From Aliishimia sp963721175 (GTDB lineage Bacteria; Pseudomonadota; Alphaproteobacteria; Rhodobacterales; Rhodobacteraceae), in assembly GCA_963721175.1 (NCBI GenBank), contig CAVRIG010000023.1, forward strand, positions 356,456 to 420,455: a stretch of 64,000 nucleotides of DNA. Reading direction: 5' to 3'. Each line of letters starts with the position of its first letter. Positions within the stretch are counted from its first letter, which is position 1. The translations under genes and the position numbers were made by a program. Shown piece after piece: positions 18,656 through 28,011 of the stretch. Under the pieces are notes generated by a model, which did no database searches, had not been told where the DNA came from, and was given only the letters and a program-made list of their open reading frames with translations.

Positions 18656-19669
18656 TTACGCTGCAATCTGTCGGCTGCGCAGCAGAGCCAGGCCGCCGAG
18701 CCCGGCCAGGAGCAACAGTCCGCCCGCCGGCAGCGGCACAGGCGCCACGGTGCTGGTAAAGCGTTGCGCGACCAGCGCGTGGGCGGCTTCGGTGGGGTGA
18801 ATGGCGTCGTAGTACAGGAAGCTGGAACAATCTGTCGCTGTGCCTGTCTGCAATGCGACCAGGCAGGGCGTCTGGATGTTTGTGAAGCCGAAGGCGCTGG
18901 GGTCTGCGGCGATGTCTTCGAAGAGGCCGAAGATATCCACGTAGTTGGCCGTAATCCCGTTCGGCAGAGCGTTGATCTGCGCCAGCAGTCTTTCGTTGAA
19001 GCCCTGGCTGACAGCCTTTGCGATGTCGAGGGCGGTTCCACCCAGCGCACCGAGCGTTGCGGCAATGCCCTGAAGCTCGGGCACCCTCGCGAAGTTGGGC
19101 AGACCGACGACCGCGATGTTCTTGAGGTTGCTGTTTGTCAGCAAGGTGAGGCCGACGGAAACAGCGTCCAGCGCTTCGTCCAGGATTGTCCCGTTCGAGA
19201 AGAATGCATCGGCCGCGTCGTTGATCTGCTGAGCACCGCTGTTCACGGCGATGAGTGTGCTGTCCTCGAGCGCGAACAGGGCGTCGCGCACGTCGTTTCC
19301 TCCGACCCACATCGTGGCAAGCGATTGGTCGTCTATGGTCGCACCGCTCAACGCGAAACCGACGATCTGGGCCACGGCGTCGGGCGTCAGCGCCGCGTCA
19401 TCGCGGGCGCGGGCGCCACCGAACGCGTGGTTCGTTCCTCCTGCCAGACTGGGCATCAGCCCAAGCTGCGTGGCCCACGTGTCGCCGTCGGTGAATTGGT
19501 TGCCGGGGAACTCGGGGCCCGGCGCTGCGCCGCCGGTCAGGATATCGACATTGCCGCCGTCGCTAAGACTGTCGCCGAAGACGAAGATCTTCGAGAATAT
19601 GTCGAGTGGTGCGGCTTGCGCCGTTGCGGCACTGGCCGTGAGTACAGCGATCATCAGAAAACGTTTCAC
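18656..19669 (-). CDS. GDSL/SGNH esterase with VPLPA-CTERM sorting tail
   Basis: A 337-residue secreted esterase. After a cleavable signal peptide the catalytic serine block FVFGDSLSDGGN, the WVGGNDVRDALFAL block and the YYDAIHPTEAAHAL block (Asp and His) give the full SGNH set. The C-terminus is VAPVPLPAGGLLLLAGLGGL then RSR: a VPLPA motif, a hydrophobic helix and basic residues, the pattern used by PEP-CTERM-like sorting systems. It likely cleaves esters at the cell surface; substrate unknown. Confidence 0.85.
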   Translation of the reverse strand: MKRFLMIAVLTASAATAQAAPLDIFSKIFVFGDSLSDGGNVDILTGGAAPGPEFPGNQFTDGDTWATQLGLMPSLAGGTNHAFGGARARDDAALTPDAVAQIVGFALSGATIDDQSLATMWVGGNDVRDALFALEDSTLIAVNSGAQQINDAADAFFSNGTILDEALDAVSVGLTLLTNSNLKNIAVVGLPNFARVPELQGIAATLGALGGTALDIAKAVSQGFNERLLAQINALPNGITANYVDIFGLFEDIAADPSAFGFTNIQTPCLVALQTGTATDCSSFLYYDAIHPTEAAHALVAQRFTSTVAPVPLPAGGLLLLAGLGGLALLRSRQIAA

Positions 19670-19738
19670 GATTATGTCCTTTTCAACCGGAAATCTAAGT
19701 TAACAGGACCCCAGCACACGTCAACGTCGGTTGTTAAT

Positions 19739-19753
19739 GTTCCCCTAATGTTC
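19739..19753. promoter_or_regulatory. Predicted LexA (SOS) box
   Basis: GTTC-N7-GTTC, the LexA operator form known for Rhodobacter and other alphaproteobacteria, lies 13 bp before the ATG of the radical SAM gene and in the divergent intergenic region. Placement over the probable promoter fits repression. Binding is inferred, not shown. Confidence 0.55.
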
Positions 19754-19766
19754 TAATGTGTTCCGC

Positions 19767-20843
19767 ATGGATCGCCGTCCTCTCTCCAAACCCCGGGCCC
19801 GTGGTGCGCACAGCAATGCGGCCGGCAGATTCGAACGCCATGCCCACGAGCGTTGCGATGACGGTTGGGGCGGGGATGTCGACAACGACCCTTCCATCGT
19901 GACCGAAGTCAGGGATGAGGAGGCGCGGAGCATCATCACCTACAACACCTCGCCCGATCTGCCGTTCGACAGGTCCCTGAACCCGTATCGCGGCTGTGAG
20001 CACGGGTGCATCTACTGCTTTGCACGTCCGAGCCACGCCTATCTCGGGTTGTCGCCCGGCCTCGATTTCGAGACGCGGCTGGTCGCGCGCCCGAACGCCG
20101 CGCAGCGACTCAGGCAGGAACTCGGGGCGCGAAGCTACGCGGTCGCGACGCTGGCGATCGGGACGAACACCGATCCCTATCAACCGATCGAGCGGGATCG
20201 GGGGATCACGCGCGCCTGCCTCGAGGTGCTGGCGGACACCCGGCATCCGGTCGCGGTCGTGACCAAGGGCGCGTTGATCGAGCGGGATATCGACATCCTG
20301 TCGCAGATGGCGGCGCAGGGGCTGGCGCGGGTCGGGATTTCGGTCACGACACTGGATGCCGATCTGGCGCGGCGGATGGAGCCACGAGCGCCGACACCAC
20401 GGCGCCGGCTCCAGGTGATCGAGAGACTGGCGAAGGCCGGCATAGACGTACGGGTCATGGCGTCACCCATGGTCCCGGCATTGACCGATCACGAGCTTGA
20501 ATCCATTCTCGCGGCCGGGGCGCGGTCGGGTGCTACTTCGGCCAGCTGGATCATGCTGCGCCTTCCGCGCGAAGTCTCCGCGCTGTGGCAGGAATGGCTC
20601 GCCGTTCATGAACCCGGACGCGCCACCCGGATCATGGCGCGGCTGCGGGAGATGCATGGTGGCAAGGACTACGATGCGCGCTGGGGGCACCGGATGCGGG
20701 GCGAGGGCGACTACGCCGAAATGGTGCAGGCGCGGTTTCGCCTGGCGCTGAAACGATCCGGGTTGCGCGAGACGGCCGAGCCGCTGCGCCGAGACCTGTT
20801 CCGGCCGCCCGCGAAGGACGACCGGCAACTGTCGCTTCTCTGA
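19767..20843 (+). CDS. PA0069-family radical SAM protein (SPL-like)
   Basis: A 358-residue radical SAM protein of the COG1533 group, which includes relatives of spore photoproduct lyase. The Fe-S cluster motif is RGCEHGCIYCFARPSHAYLG (CxxxCxxC), with GTNTDPYQPIERDRGITRAC and GISVTTLDADLARRMEP as later family blocks. ATG 19767 is chosen over the nearby GTG at 19758. The upstream SOS box suggests a DNA-repair role, consistent with the family's proposed function but unproven. Confidence 0.88.
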   Translation: MDRRPLSKPRARGAHSNAAGRFERHAHERCDDGWGGDVDNDPSIVTEVRDEEARSIITYNTSPDLPFDRSLNPYRGCEHGCIYCFARPSHAYLGLSPGLDFETRLVARPNAAQRLRQELGARSYAVATLAIGTNTDPYQPIERDRGITRACLEVLADTRHPVAVVTKGALIERDIDILSQMAAQGLARVGISVTTLDADLARRMEPRAPTPRRRLQVIERLAKAGIDVRVMASPMVPALTDHELESILAAGARSGATSASWIMLRLPREVSALWQEWLAVHEPGRATRIMARLREMHGGKDYDARWGHRMRGEGDYAEMVQARFRLALKRSGLRETAEPLRRDLFRPPAKDDRQLSLL

Positions 20844-20858
20844 ACTTCAGACGGACCT

Positions 20859-21896
20859 TTAGACGGTGGTCCGGCTGCGGCGGCGGTTGCGACGTGTCGA
20901 ACGACCAGCACCTTCGCGTTCTTCGGCATCGCCGGTGCCGTCGCTCTCAGACGTGAATGCGCCCAGTGCGGCGACGACCGCATCGAGGCTCGGAATCTCG
21001 CCCCGTGGCCGCGTGTCCAGCGCGTCCCGCATCTGCGCCAGGTGCTCGGGCGTCGTGCCGCAGCAGCCGCCGATGATCCGCGCGCCGCTGTCCCGGGCCA
21101 GGACGGCGTAATCCGCCATCAGCTCGGGCGTTCCGTCGTAATGGATGTGCCCGTCCACGTATTTCGGAATCCCGGCATTGCCTTTGGCGATGATCGGCCG
21201 CGACGGCTTGGCTGCGGCGAAGCCTTGCACGGTTCGCAGCAGATCCGACGCGCCCGTCCCGCAATTGGCACCAAAGGCGATGGGCGGGTTGGGGAGATCC
21301 TCGATCAGCTTCACCATGTCGGTGCTGGTCACGCCCATCATGGTGCGCCCGGCGGTGTCGAAACTCATCGTGCCGCACCAGGCGATCCCGGCCAGCGCGA
21401 ATCCTTCGGCCGCGGCACGGAATTCCTCGGCGGCGGAGATGGTCTCGAGCCAGGCCACGTCGGCGCCGCCTTCCTTGAGGCCGTCAGCGGTTTCGTGGAA
21501 CATCTCGACGGCGGAGGCGTGGGACAGGCTGCCCACCGGCTGCATGATCTCGCCGGTCGGCCCCACCGATCCCGCGACCACGATCCTGCGGCTCGACCTG
21601 TCGGCCAGCTCCCGTGCGATTTCGGCCGCGATCCGCGACAGGCGGTGCGCGTCCTTGGCGGCACCGTGCAGCTTGAGCCGCGACGCGTTGGCGCCGAAGG
21701 AATTGGTCAGGAAGAGATCCGACCCGGCGTCGATGGCTCCCCGGTAGAGCGCGCGGATCTTCTCGGGGTGCCTGTCGTTCCAGAATTCCGGCGCATCCCC
21801 GGACATCAGGCCCGCATTGAACAGGTTGGTGCCCGTTGCGCCATCGGCCAGCAGGACCTGCTTGTCGGAAAGAAGTGTCGTGAGAAGGTTGGCCAT
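20859..21896 (-). CDS. bmt: Homocysteine S-methyltransferase family protein (betaine--homocysteine type)
   Basis: A 345-residue TIM-barrel homocysteine methyltransferase. The N-terminus LADGATGTNLFNAGL, the middle FLTNSFGANASRLKLHG, and the zinc ligands (FGANCGTG and the C-terminal GGCCGTT) are visible. Such proteins in roseobacters are labelled betaine--homocysteine methyltransferase but some act as the homocysteine half of a split MetH. The C-terminal tail is basic and low in complexity. The ATG at 21896 follows GGAGG. It sits 34 bp after the end of the MprF-like gene. Confidence 0.85.
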   Translation of the reverse strand: MANLLTTLLSDKQVLLADGATGTNLFNAGLMSGDAPEFWNDRHPEKIRALYRGAIDAGSDLFLTNSFGANASRLKLHGAAKDAHRLSRIAAEIARELADRSSRRIVVAGSVGPTGEIMQPVGSLSHASAVEMFHETADGLKEGGADVAWLETISAAEEFRAAAEGFALAGIAWCGTMSFDTAGRTMMGVTSTDMVKLIEDLPNPPIAFGANCGTGASDLLRTVQGFAAAKPSRPIIAKGNAGIPKYVDGHIHYDGTPELMADYAVLARDSGARIIGGCCGTTPEHLAQMRDALDTRPRGEIPSLDAVVAALGAFTSESDGTGDAEEREGAGRSTRRNRRRSRTTV

Positions 21897-21930
21897 GACG
21901 CCTCCGGGTGGGTCGCGAAGCGCACGCGTG

Positions 21931-23856
21931 TCATGCGGCGGCATTCGAGGCAACCTCATAAATTTCATCTTCTTCATGAGGCCGGTTCACGCGATGGTCG
22001 AGGTCGCCCACCGAGCCGCTGCCGATTTCCGACGGGAAAAAGACCTCGCGCGCCACGTCGAGCGCCGCGATACCGAGGGCCAGCCGGGAGGGGGCCGCGA
22101 GATAGAGCGGTTTCCACCGCGGTGCAAAGCTGGATTTGAACTGACGGAGGCCTGTACCGCCGGACTGGCCGACGAGCTTGAAGGCGACGGAGCGCCAGAT
22201 GGCACTCGCCGGATCGGGGCAGGCGGGAACGGCGGCAAGGCTGACCTGGTTCATGCCCGCGCTTGTCGCAGCTTCGATGCCCGCGTGGACCAGGGCATGC
22301 ATCGTCCCGTCCGGCGCGCCGTCACCGTGGCGCATCATGTCGAGCGCCCATTCGCGCTTGCAGACCTGGAAGCTGGCGAAGCCGACCACCCGGTCTTCGG
22401 CCTCTGCGATCAGGACACGCTGCGCTGCCAGGTAGCTCGCGCAGAAGCGCCCCATGCTCCCACCCCGCGCGCGCCCCTGGCTGGCCTGCCATTCGCCGTC
22501 GATCTCGGCGAGCCGTGTCAGATCACCGGGTTGCATGTCGCGGACCCGCAGGCCGGACCGGGCCGCCTTGCGCAGCTTGCGCCGCAATCCCGCCCGCTCC
22601 GGCGTATCGAGGTCGAACCGGGCGGTGTCGATGATCGCATCATCGGCGCTGTGCAGGCAGACCCAACCGGCGTGGCGCGCGGCCAGTGCGGTCTCCGCAC
22701 CCGCCTTGTAGATCAGGGCGAACCGGTTGCGGTCACGCGCACGCTCCGCCAGGCAGTCGAAAAAGCCGGGACCGGGCGCGTCGAACGGATCGTACATCGC
22801 CACGAGCGCCTGCCCCGTCGGCCAGAGTCCCGCATGGGTCACGCCCAATTCCTCGATGCGGCCACCATTCTGCCGGATCACGCAGGTTTCGGCGCGCGTC
22901 GCGTCGTGCAGGTCGGGCAGTCCAGGGCGGCGCTCAACCGATATCCGCTCCCGGCGAACCAGCAGCATGATCGCGGCCAGGCAGGCCGGCAGAGCAAAAT
23001 AGACGAGGCGGAACCCCACGATCGCGACCAGAAGTGCGGCCATGTCGGTTTCGGCCGGCATTCCCGTCGCGCACAGGGCAAACAGAACGACCTCGAACGG
23101 ACCCACGCCCGCGGGCGTGCCGGACAGGAGCCCCGCAGACAGGGCAAGACAGAAGGCCGGCAGGAACGCCAGGAGATCCGGGCGTGCGATTTCGGGGATG
23201 AGCAGCCAGAGCGCAAAGCACGCCGCCCCCATGTCAAGTGCGGCCCAACCGGTTGCAGCGAAGGTCGCCCGCACACCCGGCAGCTCGATCAGAAAACCGC
23301 GCAAGGTCAACCGGGGATGCCGTAGGGTCAGGTACAGAAGGCCGAGGACAATCGGGACGGCACATAAGGACAGCCGCGCAAGATACTGAGGTGTCGGGAG
23401 AAAAACGCAGGCGAGCGCTGTGAGTGTCACCATCGCGACAATGAAGGTCAGCGACACGAACATGGTCACCACGGCTGCGACACCCGGCCCGAATCCGCGC
23501 AGGAGCCGCCAGCGCACGAGCGATGCCGTGACGAGGCCGAAACCGATCGTCTGGGACAGGGCGATCGCGGCGATGCCGCTCTGGCGCGCCTGTTCGGCCG
23601 GAAGTCCGGTGTCGAGCTGCCGATGCGCGATCACGTCATACTGACCGATGGCAAGAAAGCTGATGGCGGTAAAAACGGCCGCCAGTATCCAATCCGCCGG
23701 CGCGATCGCGTGCCAGGCCTGACCGAGTTGTTCCGCGTCCTGAGATTGGATCACCGGCCACAGAAAGAGCGCGCATCCGCACAGAAAAGCCAAGGGAATC
23801 CCGTGGCGCATGATGCGCCCACCTGCCAACAGAACCAAACTCATGCCAGTCGCCAA
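21931..23856 (-). CDS. mprF: MprF-like phosphatidylglycerol lysyltransferase-domain protein
   Basis: A 641-residue membrane protein. The first ~330 residues hold about eight hydrophobic segments of the UPF0104/flippase type, and the C-terminal ~310 residues form a soluble GNAT-like DUF2156 domain (FALIYKAGAE, RKLRKAARSGLRVRDM, EWALDMMRHGDGAPDGTM). MprF proteins add an amino acid from aminoacyl-tRNA to phosphatidylglycerol and flip the lipid. It is shorter than the ~840-residue Staphylococcus form. The amino acid used is unknown. Confidence 0.8.
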   Translation of the reverse strand: MATGMSLVLLAGGRIMRHGIPLAFLCGCALFLWPVIQSQDAEQLGQAWHAIAPADWILAAVFTAISFLAIGQYDVIAHRQLDTGLPAEQARQSGIAAIALSQTIGFGLVTASLVRWRLLRGFGPGVAAVVTMFVSLTFIVAMVTLTALACVFLPTPQYLARLSLCAVPIVLGLLYLTLRHPRLTLRGFLIELPGVRATFAATGWAALDMGAACFALWLLIPEIARPDLLAFLPAFCLALSAGLLSGTPAGVGPFEVVLFALCATGMPAETDMAALLVAIVGFRLVYFALPACLAAIMLLVRRERISVERRPGLPDLHDATRAETCVIRQNGGRIEELGVTHAGLWPTGQALVAMYDPFDAPGPGFFDCLAERARDRNRFALIYKAGAETALAARHAGWVCLHSADDAIIDTARFDLDTPERAGLRRKLRKAARSGLRVRDMQPGDLTRLAEIDGEWQASQGRARGGSMGRFCASYLAAQRVLIAEAEDRVVGFASFQVCKREWALDMMRHGDGAPDGTMHALVHAGIEAATSAGMNQVSLAAVPACPDPASAIWRSVAFKLVGQSGGTGLRQFKSSFAPRWKPLYLAAPSRLALGIAALDVAREVFFPSEIGSGSVGDLDHRVNRPHEEDEIYEVASNAAA

Positions 23857-23977
23857 CCCCGTGCTCAGTTGGAGCGACCCTAGCGACAGGAAATTTATCG
23901 AGTGTTGAACGCGGGCAAAGTTTCACCGCCGGAAGCGGATGTCCGGCGGGTTAGTTCGAAAAGTTTTAAGGGAATTC

Positions 23978-24295
23978 TCAGTCGACTTCCTGCATCAACT
24001 GCGACTTCGCCTTGACCATCAGTTCCTTCATCTTGGCCCGGATGGTGGCTTCGTCGGACTTGTCGCCCAAGTCACCGGACACCTTGCGATAGACATCCTC
24101 GTCGCCCGCTTCCTCGAAGTCCGACTTGATGACTTCCCTGGCATAGGCATCGGCGTCGTCGCCGCTCTTTCCGAGAAGCTCTGCGGCCCAAAGCCCCAGG
24201 AGCTTGTTGCGGCGGGCTTCGGCCCGGAACTGCATTTCCGCGTCATGGGCAAACTTGTTCTCGAATGCGTTTTCGCGATCTTCAAAGGTTGTCAT
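23978..24295 (-). CDS. F1-ATPase zeta inhibitor subunit (DUF1476)
   Basis: A 105-residue soluble helical protein of DUF1476, known in Paracoccus as the zeta subunit that blocks ATP hydrolysis by F1FO-ATPase. MTTFEDRENAFENKFAHDAE is the inhibitory N-terminus; NKLLGLWAAELLGKSGDDAD starts the four-helix domain. The start at 24295 gives the usual length; the frame is open farther upstream. Confidence 0.9.
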   Translation of the reverse strand: MTTFEDRENAFENKFAHDAEMQFRAEARRNKLLGLWAAELLGKSGDDADAYAREVIKSDFEEAGDEDVYRKVSGDLGDKSDEATIRAKMKELMVKAKSQLMQEVD

Positions 24296-24415
24296 CCGGA
24301 CCCCGCCTGTCTGATGTTGTTCCTGATAGGGACATATGCGTCGTGACGCTCGGTCACGCAAGGGGCGGTGGCGCCTTGCGAGGGGCAGGGCCATGGCGTA
24401 TGAGAGCGGTCACCG

Positions 24416-24438
24416 GGGGTGCGCGCGACGCGCGCCCC
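24416..24438. promoter_or_regulatory. GC-rich hairpin upstream of purC
   Basis: A 10-bp stem (GGGGTGCGCG with CGCGCGCCCC, one G-U) and a 3-nt loop end 25 nt before the purC ATG. There is no T-run, so it is not a simple terminator; it may be part of the purC leader. Confidence 0.4.
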
Positions 24439-24463
24439 TCTGAGCCTATGCGAAAGGACGCCC

Positions 24464-25225
24464 ATGGGACGGCGGAAGAAAATCTACGAAGGCAAGGCGA
24501 AGATCCTCTACGAAGGTCCGGAACCGGGAACGATCGTGCAGTATTTCAAGGATGATGCAACGGCCTTCAACGCACAGAAAAGGGACGTGATCGACGGCAA
24601 GGGCGTGTTGAACAACCGCCTGTCCGAGTTCTTCATGTCCGGTCTGAACCAGATCGGTGTGCCCACCCATTTCATCCGGCGGCTCAACATGCGCGAGCAG
24701 CTGGTCCGGTCCTGCGAGATCATTCCCTTGGAGATCGTCGTGCGCAATTACGCCGCCGGGTCGCTGGCCAAAAGGCTGGGGATCGAGGAGGGCATGCAAT
24801 TGCCGCGACCGATCGTCGAATACTGCTACAAGAACGACGAATTGGGCGATCCGCTGGTGACCGAGGAGCACATCGCGGCCTTCGGATGGGCCAGCCAGCA
24901 GGACATGGACGATGTCCTGAGCCTGGCGCTTCGGGTCAATGATTTCCTGAGCGGTGTGATGCTGGCGGTCGGAATCCGCCTTGTCGACTTCAAGATCGAG
25001 ATCGGCCGCGTCTATGACGGCGATTTCATGCGGCTGGTGGTGGCCGACGAGATCAGTCCGGATTCCTGCAGGCTCTGGGATATCGAGACCGGCCAGAAGC
25101 TCGACAAGGACGTGTTTCGGCGGGACCTGGGATCGCTCACCGACGCCTATACCGAAGTGGCGCGGCGCCTGGGCGTGATGCCCAAGAACGCGGGCCAGTT
25201 CGGCAAGCCGACACTCATCAACTGA
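24464..25225 (+). CDS. purC: SAICAR synthetase
   Basis: Phosphoribosylaminoimidazole-succinocarboxamide synthase, 253 residues. MGRRKKIYEGKAKILYEGPE, DDATAFNAQK, ILNNRLSEFF-like GVLNNRLSEFFMSGL and PLEIVVRNYAAGSLAKRLGI are typical PurC motifs; DEISPDSCRLWD is the ligand loop. It is followed by purS and purQ, a common alphaproteobacterial order. AAAGGA lies upstream of the ATG. Confidence 0.95.
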   Translation: MGRRKKIYEGKAKILYEGPEPGTIVQYFKDDATAFNAQKRDVIDGKGVLNNRLSEFFMSGLNQIGVPTHFIRRLNMREQLVRSCEIIPLEIVVRNYAAGSLAKRLGIEEGMQLPRPIVEYCYKNDELGDPLVTEEHIAAFGWASQQDMDDVLSLALRVNDFLSGVMLAVGIRLVDFKIEIGRVYDGDFMRLVVADEISPDSCRLWDIETGQKLDKDVFRRDLGSLTDAYTEVARRLGVMPKNAGQFGKPTLIN

Positions 25226-25301
25226 TGGTGGGAAATGGGTGCCTCCGGCGGTAAATTGTCGGGCCAAGTGAAGCAGGTGGCATGAAAGGAACCGTGACAC
25301 C

Positions 25302-25532
25302 ATGAAAGCGCGTGTGCATGTGATGTTGAAACCCGGCGTTCTGGATCCGCAGGGAGAGGCCGTACGGCACGCGTTGGGGGCGATGGGATTCGATGGCGTG
25401 ACCGGGGTGCGTCAGGGCAAGGTGATCGAACTGGATCTGGCGGACGGGACGGACGAGGAGCAGGTGGCCCAGATGTGTGAAAAGCTGCTCGCCAACACCG
25501 TGATCGAAAGCTACCGGGTGGAGATGCTTTGA
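25302..25532 (+). CDS. purS: FGAM synthetase subunit PurS
   Basis: A 76-residue subunit of the three-part FGAM synthetase (PurS-PurQ-PurL). KARVHVMLKPGVLDPQGEAV and the C-terminal NTVIESYRVEM match PurS, which bridges PurQ and PurL. Its stop overlaps the purQ start (TGATG). Confidence 0.93.
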   Translation: MKARVHVMLKPGVLDPQGEAVRHALGAMGFDGVTGVRQGKVIELDLADGTDEEQVAQMCEKLLANTVIESYRVEML

Positions 25533-26202
25533 TGCACGCGGCGGTTCTCGTGTTTCCCGGCTCCAATTGCGACCGAGACCTCGCGGTCGCCTTCGAGGCG
25601 GCTGGCGCCAAAGTTTCGATGGTCTGGCACAAGGATACCGACCTGCCGGACGGCACGGACATGGTCGGCATGCCCGGCGGATTCTCCTATGGCGATTACC
25701 TGCGGTGCGGGGCGATCGCGGGCAAATCGCCGATCTGCCGCTCGCTGAAGGCCCATGCGGAGCGCGGCGGGCTATGTCATCGGCATTTGCAACGGGTTCC
25801 AGATACTGACGGAAACCGGGCTGCTGCCGGGGGCGCTTCTGCGAAATGCGGGTCTGAAGTACATCTGCAAGACCGTGCCGCTTGCGGGTCGAGACGTCCG
25901 ACAGTGCCTTTACCGCCGGCTACAATGCAGGCGACGTTCTGTCGATGCCGATCGCTCACCACGAGGGCAACTATTTCGCCGATGACGAAACGATCGCACG
26001 CCTTGCGGGTGAGGATCGGGTGGCGTTCACCTATACCGAGAACCCGAACGGGGCGAAGGCGGATATCGCGGGCATCCTGAGCGAAAACCGCCGCGTTCTG
26101 GGCATGATGCCACATCCGGAGCGTGCGGCGGATATCGGCCACGGGGGCACGGATGGAGCGGCGCTCTTTCGCGCATTGGTCGCGGCCCTCGTGCCGGCAT
26201 GA
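25532..26202 (+). CDS. purQ: FGAM synthetase glutaminase subunit PurQ, two +1 frameshifts
   Basis: Class I glutamine amidotransferase that supplies ammonia to PurL. The repaired length is 222 residues, standard for PurQ. AAVLVFPGSNCDRDLAVAFE and PGGFSYGDYLRCGAIAGKSP are in the first frame. An extra G at 25769-25771 precedes YVIGICNGFQILTETGLLPG, which contains the nucleophilic cysteine. Another extra base near 25884 precedes VETSDSAFTAGYNAGD; MMPHPERA with the catalytic histidine and glutamate closes the gene. The function is required for purine synthesis, so the shifts look like errors. Confidence 0.92.
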
Positions 26203-26238
26203 CTTGAGCGGCGGCCGGCACAGGCGTACCTTATCCAC

Positions 26239-28006
26239 ATGATACGTTCATCGGACCCGTCAAAGAGCTGGGCCATCTCCTGGCGTATGCGCGTGGCACT
26301 TGTGCTTCTGCTCGCTCTCGCGGCGCTCACGGTCTGGGTCACGAACAGGCTTCTGACGGACCGGTTCACGGCCTCGACCCGGAACGAGGCCGAGCTGCAA
26401 CTGGCGCTCAACAGCGGCAACCTGATGGCGGAACTCAGGCAGAACCGCATCGTGCCGCAGCTTCTGGCGCGGGACCCGACGCTGATCGCGGCGCTGAACT
26501 CGGCCGATTACACGCAATCGACCCAGCGGTTGATCTCCTTCGTCGAGGAGCTCGGCGCGGCGTCGCTGATGCTTCTCGACACCGGCGGGCGCACCGTCGC
26601 GGCCACGGACCGGAACCGGCTTGGAACGCAGCATCGCTCGGAACCCTATTTCGTCGATGCGATCCGGTCGGCCACGACGATCTTCACGACGCAGCAGCGC
26701 GACTCGGGCGGGTATGCCTTCGTCTATTCCCGGCGCGTGACGTCGGGCGGCGACGTGATCGGCGTCATCATGGTCGAGGTCGACCTGCAGAAGTTCGCGC
26801 GGGCCTGGGCCGGCATTTCCGAAGCGATCATGGTGACCGACAGCACCGGCACGGTGGTACTGGCCACCGAGCCCAGATGGCGCGGTAAGAGCGAGGAAGA
26901 GGCGCTGCGCGACGACACGCCCCAGAACGCGATCACCCGCGCGATACGGGCAACGGCGGATTGGACGGCCGTGCCTGCCGATGCCTACCTGCAAGGCGAA
27001 GCCGTGATGCGGCTGGAGACCCGCGTGCCCTTCCGCGGTTGGCGCATGATGTCGTTCACCACCTACGAGTCGATCCGCGAACGGGTGAACGGGGTCCTCG
27101 CGCTCGAGATCATGGGCTTCGCGATCCTGCTGGCGCTGGCCTTCTACGCGATGTCCCGGCGGTCGGCCCTGCGGGTTGCGCTCTTCGAGCGGGAGTCGGC
27201 CGAGCTCCGGCAGCTCAACGCGCAGCTGCAGCGAGGAAATCGCGGAGCGCAAGCGGGTGCAGGAGAACCTCGCGGTGGCCGAGCAGACGCTCGAGCAGTC
27301 GAGCAAGCTCGCCGCGCTGGGGGAAATGTCGGCAGCGGTCAGCCACGAGCTCAACCAGCCGCTGGCGGCGATGAAGACCTATCTTGCCGGCGCCCGGCTC
27401 CTGCTGCGGCGCAACCGGCCGGAGGAGGCCTTGTCGGCCTTCGTGCGGATCGACGATCTGCTGGAGCGGATGGGCGCGATCACGCGGCAGTTGAAATCCT
27501 ATGCGCGCAAGGGGCAGGAGGAGTTCAGCGCCGTCAACATGCAGGATGCGCTGGCCTCGAGCCTGTCGATGATGGAGCCGCAACTGCGCCAGCGAAAGGT
27601 GCAGATCACCCGAAACCTCCCCAAGACGCCGGTGGAGGTGTTCGGGGATCGTCTGCGGATCGAACAGGTGATGATCAACCTCTTGCGCAATGCGATCGAC
27701 GCCACCAAATCCGAACGCGAGCCGAGGATTGACATCATCCTGGCGGCAGGAGAAACAGCGACGCTGACCATTCGCGACAACGGGCCCGGGATCGAGAACA
27801 AGGATGCCTTGTTCGAACCCTTCTACACGACCAAGCAGCCAGGCGATGGCGTGGGGCTCGGTCTGGCCATCTCGTCGGGCATCGTGAACGAGTTGGGCGG
27901 GCGACTGACCGCACGCAACGGGCAGAATGGTGGTGCGGTATTTGAAATGCAGCTCCCGCGGGCTGGCGACGCGCCGCACCGTGGGGATGTTGCGGCAGCG
28001 GAGTAA
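26239..28006 (+). CDS. dctB: C4-dicarboxylate-type sensor histidine kinase, one +1 frameshift
   Basis: A membrane histidine kinase of the DctB family; 588 residues when repaired. One helix near residues 15-37, a periplasmic sensing domain (about 40-280), a second helix (EIMGFAILLALAFYAMS), a coiled coil, then the kinase: AAVSHELNQPLAAMKTYLAG with the phospho-histidine, NLLRNAIDATKSEREP, DNGPGIE and GVGLGLAIS. An extra base near 27229, in the coiled coil, splits the frame. The next gene is its response regulator, 5 bp away. Ligand identity (succinate, malate) is inferred from similarity. Confidence 0.85.
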
Positions 28007-28011
28007 GAGCG

